From: an uncultured Clostridia bacterium
GTDB lineage: Bacteria; Bacillota; Clostridia; Christensenellales; UBA1242
Assembly: GCA_944384475.1 (NCBI GenBank)
Contig: CALWTN010000037.1
Span: 1 to 17,287, forward strand
Reading direction: 5' to 3'
Length of the DNA stretch: 17,287 nucleotides
Shown: positions 1 through 6,313 of the stretch, piece after piece
Position numbering within the stretch: the first letter of the stretch is position 1
Layout: every line of letters begins with the position of its first letter
Made by a program: the position numbers and the translations under genes
Notes under the pieces: model-generated
The model's input: the letters and a program-made list of their open reading frames with translations, nothing else
The model's database searches: none
Told to the model about the DNA's origin: nothing

Positions 1-112
1 CATCTTCGTGCTCAGTATATAATGACAAAAAGCTTGTCACGTCATCCTTATATCGTTCAAAATATTTTGCGATATACAATAAATTTATTGCAACAAAATC
101 ATCTTTCTTCAT
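1..112 (-). CDS. Partial hypothetical protein (N-terminal 37 codons)
   Basis: An open frame starts with ATG at 112 and runs out of the window at position 1. The peptide begins MKKDDFVAINLLYIAKYFER and continues with a charged, probably helical stretch ending TEHED. A good ribosome binding site, AAGGAG at 120-125, lies 7 nt upstream of the ATG, and a plausible sigma-A promoter sits just before it. I do not recognise the family from 37 residues. It lies 105 nt downstream of mnmA on the same strand. The strong binding site and the lack of stops support a real gene; the function is unknown. Confidence 0.6.
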   Translation of the reverse strand, partial: MKKDDFVAINLLYIAKYFERYKDDVTSFLSLYTEHED

Positions 113-133
113 TTGCTAACTCCTTACTTTTAT

Positions 134-162
134 ATTTTAACATATTTTAAAAATATAAACAA
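134..162 (-). promoter_or_regulatory. Putative sigma-A promoter for the partial gene at 112
   Basis: On the minus strand a -35 TTGTTT (157-162), a 17-nt spacer and a -10 TAAAAT (134-139) precede the AAGGAG and ATG of the partial gene. The predicted transcript start is near 127, giving a very short leader. The stretch is extremely AT-rich, so a chance match is possible. Confidence 0.35.
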
Positions 163-217
163 ACGAATTTTAAAAATTTCTGCCATACAAGCTGCTTGTT
201 CTGAATTTCTGCGCTTG

Positions 218-1288
218 TCAATAACTCTCGTCAATTACGCCGCCGCCATAACAAACGCCGTTTTCGTCATACAGCACCACATATTGGCCAGGCGTGATTG
301 CGCGCTGTTTTTGGTAAAAATCTACCTTAATATGCGAGGCATCTAATTGGCTAACTTTAACTTTTTGGTCTGGCTGACTATATCTAAACTTGGCATAGCA
401 ATCAAAAGCTTGCTCCGCAGGCGGCTGAGGAATCCAATTAAACTCGCTTGCAAAAAGCCCGCTAGAAAACAGAGCTTCTTCTTCGCCCTGCGAAACGATA
501 AGTTTGTTGTTTTGCAAATCTTTTTTAACCACAAACCACCTTTCGCCGTTGCCGCCCTTCTTGCCGCCTATGTTAAGCCCCCTGCGCTGCCCCAAAGTGT
601 AATACATAAGCCCGTCATGCCGCCCCACCTTGTTGCCGTCCAAGTCGACAATGTCGCCCGGCTGAGCAGGAAGATAGCCCTTCAAAAAGTTTTTAAAGTT
701 TCTTTCGCCGATAAAGCAAATGCCGGTGGAATCCTTTTTTTCAGCGGTTGAAAGCCCAAGTTCGGCAGCAATTTTTCGCACTTCGGGCTTATCAATATCC
801 GCCAGCGGAAACAAAACGCTTGCAAGTTGCGATTGCGAAAGCTGGTTTAAAAAATATGATTGATCCTTGTTTAAATCATGCGCTTTGCAAAGATAAAACT
901 TGCCGTCTTTTTCAATCTTTTTTGCATAGTGCCCTGTTGCGATTGCATCAGCACCAAGCGCCTTAGCCTTCTCCAAAAATGGGCCAAACTTTATTTCACG
1001 ATTGCACAGCACATCAGGGTTTGGCGTTCTGCCCTTTTTATACTCCTCCAAGAAGTGCTTGAAAACACGATCATAATACTGCTTTGAATAGTTGACAGAA
1101 AAATATGGAATGCCAATTTTATTGCACACACGTTTTACATCTTCAAAATCAGTTTCGGCAGTGCAAGAGCCGTCTTGCTCTTCCCAGTTGACCATAAAAA
1201 GCCCAATCACATCATGCCCCTGCTGCTTTAAAAGATATGCCGCAACCGAACTGTCAACACCGCCACTTATTCCAACAACAACTCTCAT
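218..1288 (-). CDS. mnmA: tRNA-specific 2-thiouridylase MnmA
   Basis: MnmA transfers sulfur to C2 of the wobble uridine (U34) of tRNA Lys, Glu and Gln, using ATP to adenylate the base. The 356-residue product has the expected full length. Visible motifs are the N-terminal PP-loop SGGVDSS (residues 8-14), catalytic Cys95 in NPDVLCN, TGHYA (118-122), DQSYFL (142-147) and the second catalytic Cys191 in GICFIGE; the C-terminal part is the tRNA-binding beta-barrel region. The ATG overlaps the stop of the upstream TM2 gene as ATGA, and AGAGGAG lies about 6 nt before it, so translation is probably coupled and the two genes share a transcript. Nothing in it is unusual. Confidence 0.97.
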   Translation of the reverse strand: MRVVVGISGGVDSSVAAYLLKQQGHDVIGLFMVNWEEQDGSCTAETDFEDVKRVCNKIGIPYFSVNYSKQYYDRVFKHFLEEYKKGRTPNPDVLCNREIKFGPFLEKAKALGADAIATGHYAKKIEKDGKFYLCKAHDLNKDQSYFLNQLSQSQLASVLFPLADIDKPEVRKIAAELGLSTAEKKDSTGICFIGERNFKNFLKGYLPAQPGDIVDLDGNKVGRHDGLMYYTLGQRRGLNIGGKKGGNGERWFVVKKDLQNNKLIVSQGEEEALFSSGLFASEFNWIPQPPAEQAFDCYAKFRYSQPDQKVKVSQLDASHIKVDFYQKQRAITPGQYVVLYDENGVCYGGGVIDESY

Positions 1289-1788
1289 TTTTGCTCCTCT
1301 AAAACCACGACATCGGATTGCTTTGGCAAAGAGACAGGAATTTTAAATTTACCAAAACAAATTCTTATCATATCAAAAATCCAACAAATGCCATAAACGC
1401 CGACAAAAAACGCAAGCGCATCTATAAGCGCACCACCCGCCACGCCAACAAGATAGCCGTTAAAAACTACGCACACCGAAAGCAAAGCAAAGCCTAGCAA
1501 ATATAAAATTGCCCACCACCATCTACGAGTGTAAAAATAATGCGCTCCAAAAAGCCCAAACAAAGTGCCAAACAAAATAAGCTTCCATTTTTTTAAATCA
1601 ATAGGTGTTTTTTTAACAAAAACTATGGCATTTCGTTCATGATTTTTATATCTTTCGCTTGCTGCTTTATTGGTTGCAACTTCAAGTTTTGAAAAAGACA
1701 GCCCACAGCATGGGCATTTGGTTTGACTTAACAATGCTTTGCCTCCACAACGAGGGCATTTTTGTGTTTGCCTGCCTTTAAAATCCAT
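1285..1788 (-). CDS. Zinc-ribbon plus TM2-domain membrane protein
   Basis: The 167-residue protein has an N-terminal zinc ribbon with paired cysteines C11-x2-C14 and C25-x2-C28, then a charged linker. From about residue 70 it has a TM2-type domain: two or three hydrophobic helices with the signature GLFGAHYFYTRRW and a final WIFDMIRI segment, ending in a short polar tail. TM2 proteins are small membrane proteins with no agreed bacterial function; the ribbon suggests protein or nucleic-acid contact on the cytoplasmic face (inference). The gene overlaps mnmA by 4 nt (ATGA) and is the first gene of that unit. The only ATG, at 1788, has no ribosome binding site but lies 6 nt after a -10 box, so a leaderless message is likely. 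Confidence 0.85.
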   Translation of the reverse strand: MDFKGRQTQKCPRCGGKALLSQTKCPCCGLSFSKLEVATNKAASERYKNHERNAIVFVKKTPIDLKKWKLILFGTLFGLFGAHYFYTRRWWWAILYLLGFALLSVCVVFNGYLVGVAGGALIDALAFFVGVYGICWIFDMIRICFGKFKIPVSLPKQSDVVVLEEQK

Positions 1789-1794
1789 ATTAAA

Positions 1795-1823
1795 AGTTTA
1801 CTTAAAAACGCCACATTTGTCAA
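1795..1823 (-). promoter_or_regulatory. Sigma-A promoter of the TM2-mnmA unit, leaderless geometry
   Basis: The minus strand has a perfect -35 TTGACA (1818-1823), a 17-nt spacer (1801-1817) and a -10 TAAACT (1795-1800). Six nt later comes the ATG at 1788, so the expected transcript start falls at or within a base or two of the start codon. The -35 box overlaps the TGA stop of the upstream cyclase (1820-1822). Confidence 0.6.
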
Positions 1824-3238
1824 GAAATATCAAGCCTGTCGCACGCTTTGTTAAAATAAACATAGGAAGGCTTATCATCGCTGACAAAACTTAAAACCTC
1901 CTTAAAAAGTTTGCGAGCATTGTAAAACTCACCGCTGTTATAACTGCGCACGCCTTCTTCAAATTTGTTTTTAAGCGCTATAAGCCTGTCTCGCTTTTTG
2001 CGAGGATAGACTTCCAAGCATTCAAATATGCTTGTGCTATAACCCTCTGCAGCAGTCATATCCCCTAAAAATCTGTAAGCAAACCTATATTTCATCGGCA
2101 AATCGTTTAGCGATTGCTTTGAAAAAATCACCTTTGTTCCCATAAGTTTGTTGATATCTTCCATCTTTGAAGCAAAGTTGATAACATCGCTGATGACGGT
2201 TGGGCTCATGCGTGATTGCTCGCCCATGATGCCGAAAGTTACCTCACCAGTGTTGATTGAAATTTTAGGCTCAACGTTTGGCAAGTGCTTTTGACTGCGA
2301 TTTTTAATCTCAATCGCCCTGCAAATTGCCACTGCGCTTTCCATTGCACTGTCTGGTCTAGGAAATATTGCCAAGATGCCTTCGCCGGTGTATTTATCCA
2401 CAAATCCGCCAAATTTTCTTATCAGCGGAGAGACGACATTTAAATAGGAATTAATAAAATTAAAATTTTCTTCTAGCGACAAAGAGGAGTTATTTTTTGC
2501 AATGCTAACTATGTCACAAAACAAAGTGGTTGCATGTTTAGTGACTTGATTGCCAAGTTCAAGTTCTGTTATCGAGTTTTTGCCTAAAAACTTCAAAAAC
2601 TGCTTGGGGATAAATTTTTGCGCTTCCAAATCCGTCTGCCGAACAAGGTTGTCTTTTTCAAGATAGTTGTAATTAATCTTCTCTAACGCCGCTTCGATAT
2701 TTTGAAATTGTTTAGATTTGCCAAGCCAAATTCTTTCATCGCTGATTCTGCCATCTCCCAGTCTTGCCGTTATACTTTCAAACTTTTGCACAGGTCTGCA
2801 AACATAAGAGTAAATCAAAAACAGAACAGTAAAATATATCAGCGTCAACAAAATCCCCCAAAGCACCATGTTGTAAACATTCTGCGTGGAAATATTTAAA
2901 ACAGAGCGAATGGAAGCAAATATCACTCCGTCAAAAATCGCACTGCCAGCAATAAAAAACATGCCTAACCCGTAAAAAATGCTAAGCGGCAAGGTTGCAA
3001 AAAATATGGTTTTAGATAGTTTAAGCGTGCGCAAAAATCTTAGATACAAAATTCCACCAAAAATATTGTTGACCACCAGCAGCACAATTCCAACAATACC
3101 CAGCGTGTCAAAGTCAAACACGAAACCTGTGCCTGTGGCGGTTATGCCTGCAAAAATATATTGCCCAAGCACAAGCGAAGGAATGAGAGTCAAAACATAA
3201 AATGCGATTAAAACTTTTGTGGATGTTTTCATATCCAT
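1820..3238 (-). CDS. Membrane-anchored class III adenylate/guanylate cyclase with C-terminal TPR-like tail
   Basis: From the ATG at 3238 the product has 472 residues. About four transmembrane helices (roughly 8-29, 38-61, 73-99, 120-145) are followed by a HAMP-like linker and a class III cyclase domain (about 225-405). A helical segment resembling a TPR repeat (about 410-472) ends it. Class III cyclases make cAMP or cGMP from ATP or GTP as homodimers. Visible residues are metal Asp232 in FCDI, purine-binding Lys272 in KYTGEG, Thr337 in SPTVIS (class IIIb pattern) and Asn344. The second metal Asp is replaced by Glu276 and the transition-state Arg by Lys348. The frame is open to 3331, but that would overlap the divergent gene at 3320, and no ribosome binding site supports it. 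ATG 3238 or 3232 is preferred, though neither has a clear binding site. The signal sensed is unknown. Confidence 0.85.
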   Translation of the reverse strand: MDMKTSTKVLIAFYVLTLIPSLVLGQYIFAGITATGTGFVFDFDTLGIVGIVLLVVNNIFGGILYLRFLRTLKLSKTIFFATLPLSIFYGLGMFFIAGSAIFDGVIFASIRSVLNISTQNVYNMVLWGILLTLIYFTVLFLIYSYVCRPVQKFESITARLGDGRISDERIWLGKSKQFQNIEAALEKINYNYLEKDNLVRQTDLEAQKFIPKQFLKFLGKNSITELELGNQVTKHATTLFCDIVSIAKNNSSLSLEENFNFINSYLNVVSPLIRKFGGFVDKYTGEGILAIFPRPDSAMESAVAICRAIEIKNRSQKHLPNVEPKISINTGEVTFGIMGEQSRMSPTVISDVINFASKMEDINKLMGTKVIFSKQSLNDLPMKYRFAYRFLGDMTAAEGYSTSIFECLEVYPRKKRDRLIALKNKFEEGVRSYNSGEFYNARKLFKEVLSFVSDDKPSYVYFNKACDRLDIS

Positions 3239-3319
3239 ATTTTGAGAAAAATAAAAAAATGTATTCCTGATGAATAGAAAATAATTTTGTCCGCACAATA
3301 AAGCCATAAGGAGAAAAAC

Positions 3320-3763
3320 ATGGAAAAACAAGAACTTTTAATGGATTATGTAAACGCAATCTACCAAAACATTAACGCAGGAACTCAGTCGATTGAAGAT
3401 ATACTGCCAAAAATTGAAGATGATGCCTTTAAAAAAGTTGTGGCAGAAATTCAAAGCGACTATATGGCGCTTGCAAAAGAATGCGAACTTTTTGCCAAAA
3501 GCGAAAACATCAAAGGCATTAAAGGCAACAACTGGTTTGAAAAAGCACGCATGTGGATGAGCGTAAACATGTCCACCATGAGCGACAAATCCAACCGCAA
3601 AATTGCCGAACTTCTGCTGCTTGGCTCGTTTATGGGCTACATCACTTGTGTGAAAGACCTTTCCGACCACAAAGGCATTTCCACCGAACTTGACGAAATT
3701 TTACAAAGACTCAAAGACTATCAAAAAGGCAGCATAGAAAAACTTTTGCCTTATTTAGATTAA
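3320..3763 (+). CDS. Small helical-bundle protein of unknown function (ferritin-like/DUF2383-like)
   Basis: The 147-residue, almost entirely helical, soluble protein has AAGGAG 6 nt before the ATG. It resembles a family common in Clostridia, with a Y-x2-IYQN motif near the N-terminus and a conserved central stretch here reading STMSDKSNRKIAELLLLGSF. I recall that family as hypothetical four-helix-bundle proteins related to DUF2383, but cannot confirm it without a search. No catalytic motif is certain; scattered Glu and His residues could bind metal, which is speculation. It is the only complete plus-strand gene in the window, divergent from the cyclase and convergent with the SpoIVFB-like gene. 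An AATAAT (3280-3285) is a possible -10, with no good -35. Confidence 0.85.
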   Translation: MEKQELLMDYVNAIYQNINAGTQSIEDILPKIEDDAFKKVVAEIQSDYMALAKECELFAKSENIKGIKGNNWFEKARMWMSVNMSTMSDKSNRKIAELLLLGSFMGYITCVKDLSDHKGISTELDEILQRLKDYQKGSIEKLLPYLD

Positions 3764-3767
3764 GTAG

Positions 3768-3795
3768 TATTATGTTATGAAAATATAACATAATA
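3768..3795. repeat. Perfect 11-bp AT-rich inverted repeat (hairpin)
   Basis: The arm TATTATGTTAT (3768-3778) pairs perfectly with ATAACATAATA (3785-3795) around a 6-nt loop GAAAAT. It starts 5 nt after the stop codon of the plus-strand gene and lies 5 nt before the bidirectional terminator. It has no U tract of its own, so it may stabilise the 3' end of the plus-strand mRNA or act with the terminator behind it (inference). Confidence 0.75.
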
Positions 3796-3799
3796 GCCT

Positions 3800-3829
3800 A
3801 AAAACTCTTTGCAACCGCAAAGGGTTTTT
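3800..3829. terminator. Bidirectional Rho-independent terminator between convergent genes
   Basis: The arm AAAACTCTTTGC (3801-3812) pairs with GCAAAGGGTTTT (3817-3828) around the loop AACC, with one G-U pair. The A run on one side and the T run on the other give a U tract on either strand. It ends the plus-strand gene (stop at 3763) and overlaps the TAA stop (3828-3830) of the SpoIVFB-like gene arriving on the minus strand. Confidence 0.88.
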
Positions 3830-4664
3830 ATAATTTTATGTCTTTGATTTGCGTTGTTATTGGATGTTTCATGCAAAGAGTAAGCACTGCTTTTTCGCTT
3901 AAAATGCGAGTTTTGCCGTCTGCATACAGAATATAAAATAGCGTCAACTTGCTTGAATCGATTGCACGCATCAGTTCGCCAAGCGTCACCTGCTCGCCCA
4001 CCGCCAAACTTTTTACATGCGAAAAATCCTTAATCTTTTTGTTGAATAAATTTATGCTTTCATATTTGCTTTCAAACTTGCTTTCCATTATTCCCCCAAG
4101 CAAAAAGACAACCATCAGCGCCAAAGTTGGATTGTAGTTAATAAAACATGTAATCACAAAGCCTACAAAAAATATCACACAAAAGGTAATGTTAAACGCT
4201 ATCGAAATTTTTAGCGCCCTTTTTCTGCCCGACTTCTCGCTCAGCGCACTCACAAGCACCCTGCCGCCATCAAGCGGATATGCTGGAAGCAGGTTGAACA
4301 GTGCTAAAAACATGCTGAAATACGCTATTTGATAAGTGAAAGAATAAACGCTTGGAAAAAGCCACCAAAGCCCAACCAAACAAAAGCTCAGCGTTAAATT
4401 TGCTATTGGCCCAGCAAGAGCTATTTTGACTTCATCATAGGGCAAAAATTTGCCGTCTTTATAGTTTAACGCAACGCCATAAGGGGCAAGATAAAAACCG
4501 TTTAATTTGTATCCAAGCTTTTTTGCAACAACATAATGCCCAAGTTCATGGATAAGTACTACGCCAATCAGTATAAAAAATTCAAGCACCGCTTCAGAAA
4601 GCAGAAACCATAAAAACAACAATATGAACGTTGGATGAATTGGACTTTTTTTTAAAATCCGCAT
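3828..4664 (-). CDS. SpoIVFB-like M50 site-2 intramembrane metalloprotease
   Basis: The 278-residue polytopic protein has the zinc motif HELGH (residues 39-43) in the second helix. The third zinc ligand, Asp132, lies in NLLPAYPLDGG (124-134), the arrangement and spacing of SpoIVFB. The membrane core spans about residues 10-200. It is followed by a cytoplasmic tail of about 75 residues (KSLAVGEQVTLGELMRAI...) that looks like the regulatory domain SpoIVFB carries. In Bacillus SpoIVFB cleaves pro-sigma-K in the mother cell; the substrate here is unknown. The gene seems monocistronic: a strong terminator and about 240 nt separate it from scpB upstream, and it ends in a shared bidirectional terminator. 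Only one ATG is possible, because a stop lies in frame just upstream. It has no clear ribosome binding site. Confidence 0.85.
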   Translation of the reverse strand: MRILKKSPIHPTFILLFLWFLLSEAVLEFFILIGVVLIHELGHYVVAKKLGYKLNGFYLAPYGVALNYKDGKFLPYDEVKIALAGPIANLTLSFCLVGLWWLFPSVYSFTYQIAYFSMFLALFNLLPAYPLDGGRVLVSALSEKSGRKRALKISIAFNITFCVIFFVGFVITCFINYNPTLALMVVFLLGGIMESKFESKYESINLFNKKIKDFSHVKSLAVGEQVTLGELMRAIDSSKLTLFYILYADGKTRILSEKAVLTLCMKHPITTQIKDIKL

Positions 4665-4811
4665 ATCTCAAACACCGACAAAACAATCAATGCGGTTATG
4701 TCGGCTAAGATTAGCAAGCCAACACATTTTTTTAGACTGATTTGCCTTGAATATTTTATTTTCATAATCTAAATTTATGCGAGGCTTGGGCAATTTATTT
4801 GGATATTTTGC
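4665..4811. other. Intergenic leader region upstream of the SpoIVFB-like gene
   Basis: The stretch holds no convincing gene. On the minus strand a 6-bp stem, CCGACA with TGTCGG (4675-4680 and 4699-4704), with an 18-nt loop lies 10 nt before the ATG. A weak promoter-like pair (TTGCCC, 18 nt, GATTAT) occurs further upstream. Neither is strong, so how the SpoIVFB-like gene is transcribed is not resolved. Confidence 0.3.
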
Positions 4812-4903
4812 GCGCCGCACGTTGCCTGCCGAAAGGCAGGCAGGTTTTTGCACGCATGCGTGCAAAAAAACAACCGCACATGCGTGCGGTTGTGATGCGG
4901 CGC
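4812..4903. repeat. GC-rich cloverleaf-forming element downstream of scpB
   Basis: An outer 8-bp perfect stem, GCGCCGCA (4812-4819) with TGCGGCGC (4896-4903), encloses three perfect hairpins separated by only 1-4 nt. Hairpin a is GCCTGCC-GAAA-GGCAGGC (4824-4841). Hairpin b is a 24-bp perfect palindrome, T5-GCACGCATGCGTGC-A5 (4845-4868). Hairpin c is ACAACCGCAC-ATGC-GTGCGGTTGT (4870-4893). By hand count about 56 of 92 bases are G or C, far above the surroundings. The outer stem begins 1 nt after the scpB stop codon. Hairpins b and c share CATGCGTGC. It may be a dispersed repeat, a structured 3' RNA or a protein-binding site; the role is unknown. Confidence 0.8.
4864..4893 (-). terminator. Rho-independent terminator of the site-2 protease-scpA-scpB operon
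   Basis: On the minus strand the perfect 10-bp stem ACAACCGCAC/GTGCGGTTGT with a 4-nt loop is followed at once by seven Ts (A run 4864-4870 on the plus strand). It starts 11 nt after the scpB stop codon and is hairpin c of the larger cloverleaf element. Confidence 0.9.
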
Positions 4904-4904
4904 T

Positions 4905-5564
4905 CTATTCCTCTCCGTCCACCGAGAAAAACTGCTCTCCTTCTTCTGCCACTGGCAATTCATCTTCAAACTTAAAGTCATCCACATTTTTAAACAATGT
5001 GTCGCTCTCTGGCTGCTCTTCGTCATGCAGCACTTTGATTCTCTCCATCAATTCGTCATAATCAGGCAGTTCGTTGACATCTTTGATGTTAAACCTTTTC
5101 AAAAATTCCTCGGTTGTGCCAAAAAGCAGTGGTCTGCCAACTGCGTCTTTTCTGCCCACAATTTCAATCATGTTTTGGTCGAGCAGAGCCTGCGTTGCAT
5201 AGTCGCAATTCACCCTTCGAATGTCTTCAATTTCAAGTTTTGTGACAGGCTGTTTGTAAGCGATGATTGCAAGCGTTTCCAGCGCTGCACGAGTGAGCGA
5301 CTTTTCTCTAACTGGGCTTAAAACATCCGAAACATAGTTTGCAAAGTTTGGATTTGAAGCAAGCTGAATTTTATCTTTAAACCTGATAAGATGCACGCCA
5401 TTTTCACCCGAGCATTCCTCTTCAAGCTCGCAAACCGCCTTTTCAAGCTCTTTCATGCTTACGTCAAGCTTTTCAGCCAAATAATGCTTTTCAACGCCTT
5501 CGCCAGCCACAAACAAAACCGCCCTTACAACTTCTTTTAAGTTGTATTTTGTATCTATACTCAT
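4905..5564 (-). CDS. scpB: Segregation and condensation protein B (ScpB)
   Basis: ScpB dimers bind the middle of the ScpA kleisin in the Smc-ScpAB complex that condenses and resolves bacterial chromosomes. The 219-residue product has the tandem winged-helix core with the family hallmarks ETLAIIAYKQPVTKLEIEDIRR, ALLDQNMIEIVGRKDAVGRP and LLFGTTEEFLKRF, then a long acidic C-terminal tail from about residue 185. The usual RGVN after the EIEDIR helix reads RRVN here. Its ATG overlaps the scpA stop as ATGA, and GAGGAGG lies 5-6 nt upstream within scpA, so translation is probably coupled. A terminator follows the stop directly. Confidence 0.96.
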   Translation of the reverse strand: MSIDTKYNLKEVVRAVLFVAGEGVEKHYLAEKLDVSMKELEKAVCELEEECSGENGVHLIRFKDKIQLASNPNFANYVSDVLSPVREKSLTRAALETLAIIAYKQPVTKLEIEDIRRVNCDYATQALLDQNMIEIVGRKDAVGRPLLFGTTEEFLKRFNIKDVNELPDYDELMERIKVLHDEEQPESDTLFKNVDDFKFEDELPVAEEGEQFFSVDGEE

Positions 5565-6313
5565 GCTTCCTCCTCATTTGCAATGATATGTATTTTATTA
5601 AAAATTCCAGCCTGCTCAACCCTAACAGTTTGAAGTTTTAAAAGTTCTAACAGCGCCAAGAACACGTTTATCATCTCACTTTTAGTCATATCCTCAACAA
5701 ACAAATCTTCAAAGTCGAAACGCTTGTGTTCTCGTGAATAATTGCGGATTGAAATGATTTTTTCAGCAACAGTAAACCTATCTTTGACGACTGTTTTAGG
5801 CGCTGGCGCTTGTTTAGGCTTCAAACTTGCTCTCGCCAAAATGCCTGCAAACGCATCCAAAAGCTTGTCAAGCACCATGTCTTTAAGCACGATTTTAACC
5901 TTTTCAGTTTCTTCGCCCGGGGCACGATAAAATTTGTTCACGTCCTCACGCTCTTTAAGCGTTGCGCCAATATTTTTGAAAAGTTCGTATTCTTTAAGCC
6001 TTCTAAGAAGAAGCGCTTCGCTGTCTTCTTCCTCCTCCTGCTCTTCGACTAAAACTGGCAAAAGATGTTTGGATTTTATTTCAATCAGCGTTGCTGCAAC
6101 CGTGATAAACTCACTTGCACGCTCCATATCTACTGACGAGATATCTTGCATATAGTCGAGATACTGCTCGGTTATATCAGCAAGTTTAACGTCCATGATA
6201 TCCATTTTTGCAGACTTAATCAAATGCAACAACAAATCCAGCGGGCCTTCAAAGTTTTCCAGCTTAAACCTTACTTTGTCATCTAAAAAATTTAATTGCT
6301 CACCCGTTTCCAT
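5561..6313 (-). CDS. scpA: Segregation and condensation protein A (ScpA kleisin)
   Basis: ScpA is the kleisin bridging the Smc heads. The 250-residue product has the N-terminal Smc-neck-binding helices with the hallmark FEGPLDLLLHLIKSAKMDI, a middle helical ScpB-binding region rich in Glu and Lys, and a C-terminal winged helix (about 190-250, FEDLFVEDMTKSEMINVFLALLE region). I start it at ATG 6313, which shares one base with the TAA of the preceding protease gene (TAATG), with a GGGGG tract 8 nt upstream. A GTG five codons earlier (6328) is in frame but has no binding site. The 3' end carries the ribosome binding site of scpB. Confidence 0.95.
   Translation of the reverse strand: METGEQLNFLDDKVRFKLENFEGPLDLLLHLIKSAKMDIMDVKLADITEQYLDYMQDISSVDMERASEFITVAATLIEIKSKHLLPVLVEEQEEEEDSEALLLRRLKEYELFKNIGATLKEREDVNKFYRAPGEETEKVKIVLKDMVLDKLLDAFAGILARASLKPKQAPAPKTVVKDRFTVAEKIISIRNYSREHKRFDFEDLFVEDMTKSEMINVFLALLELLKLQTVRVEQAGIFNKIHIIANEEEA

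Noticed and set aside
163..217. Possible terminator after mnmA (ACAAG-CAG-CTTGT with a T run downstream)
   Set aside because: The stem is only 5 bp with a 3-nt loop, and the T run begins about 9 nt after it, so it does not fit a Rho-independent terminator.
3239..3331. N-terminal extension of the cyclase to an ATG at 3331
   Set aside because: It would overlap the well-supported divergent gene at 3320, has no ribosome binding site, and adds a low-complexity stretch before the first membrane helix.
4668..5061. Short open frames on both strands across the cloverleaf element
   Set aside because: They are products of the GC-rich palindromes lacking stops, have no ribosome binding sites, and overlap scpB or its terminator.
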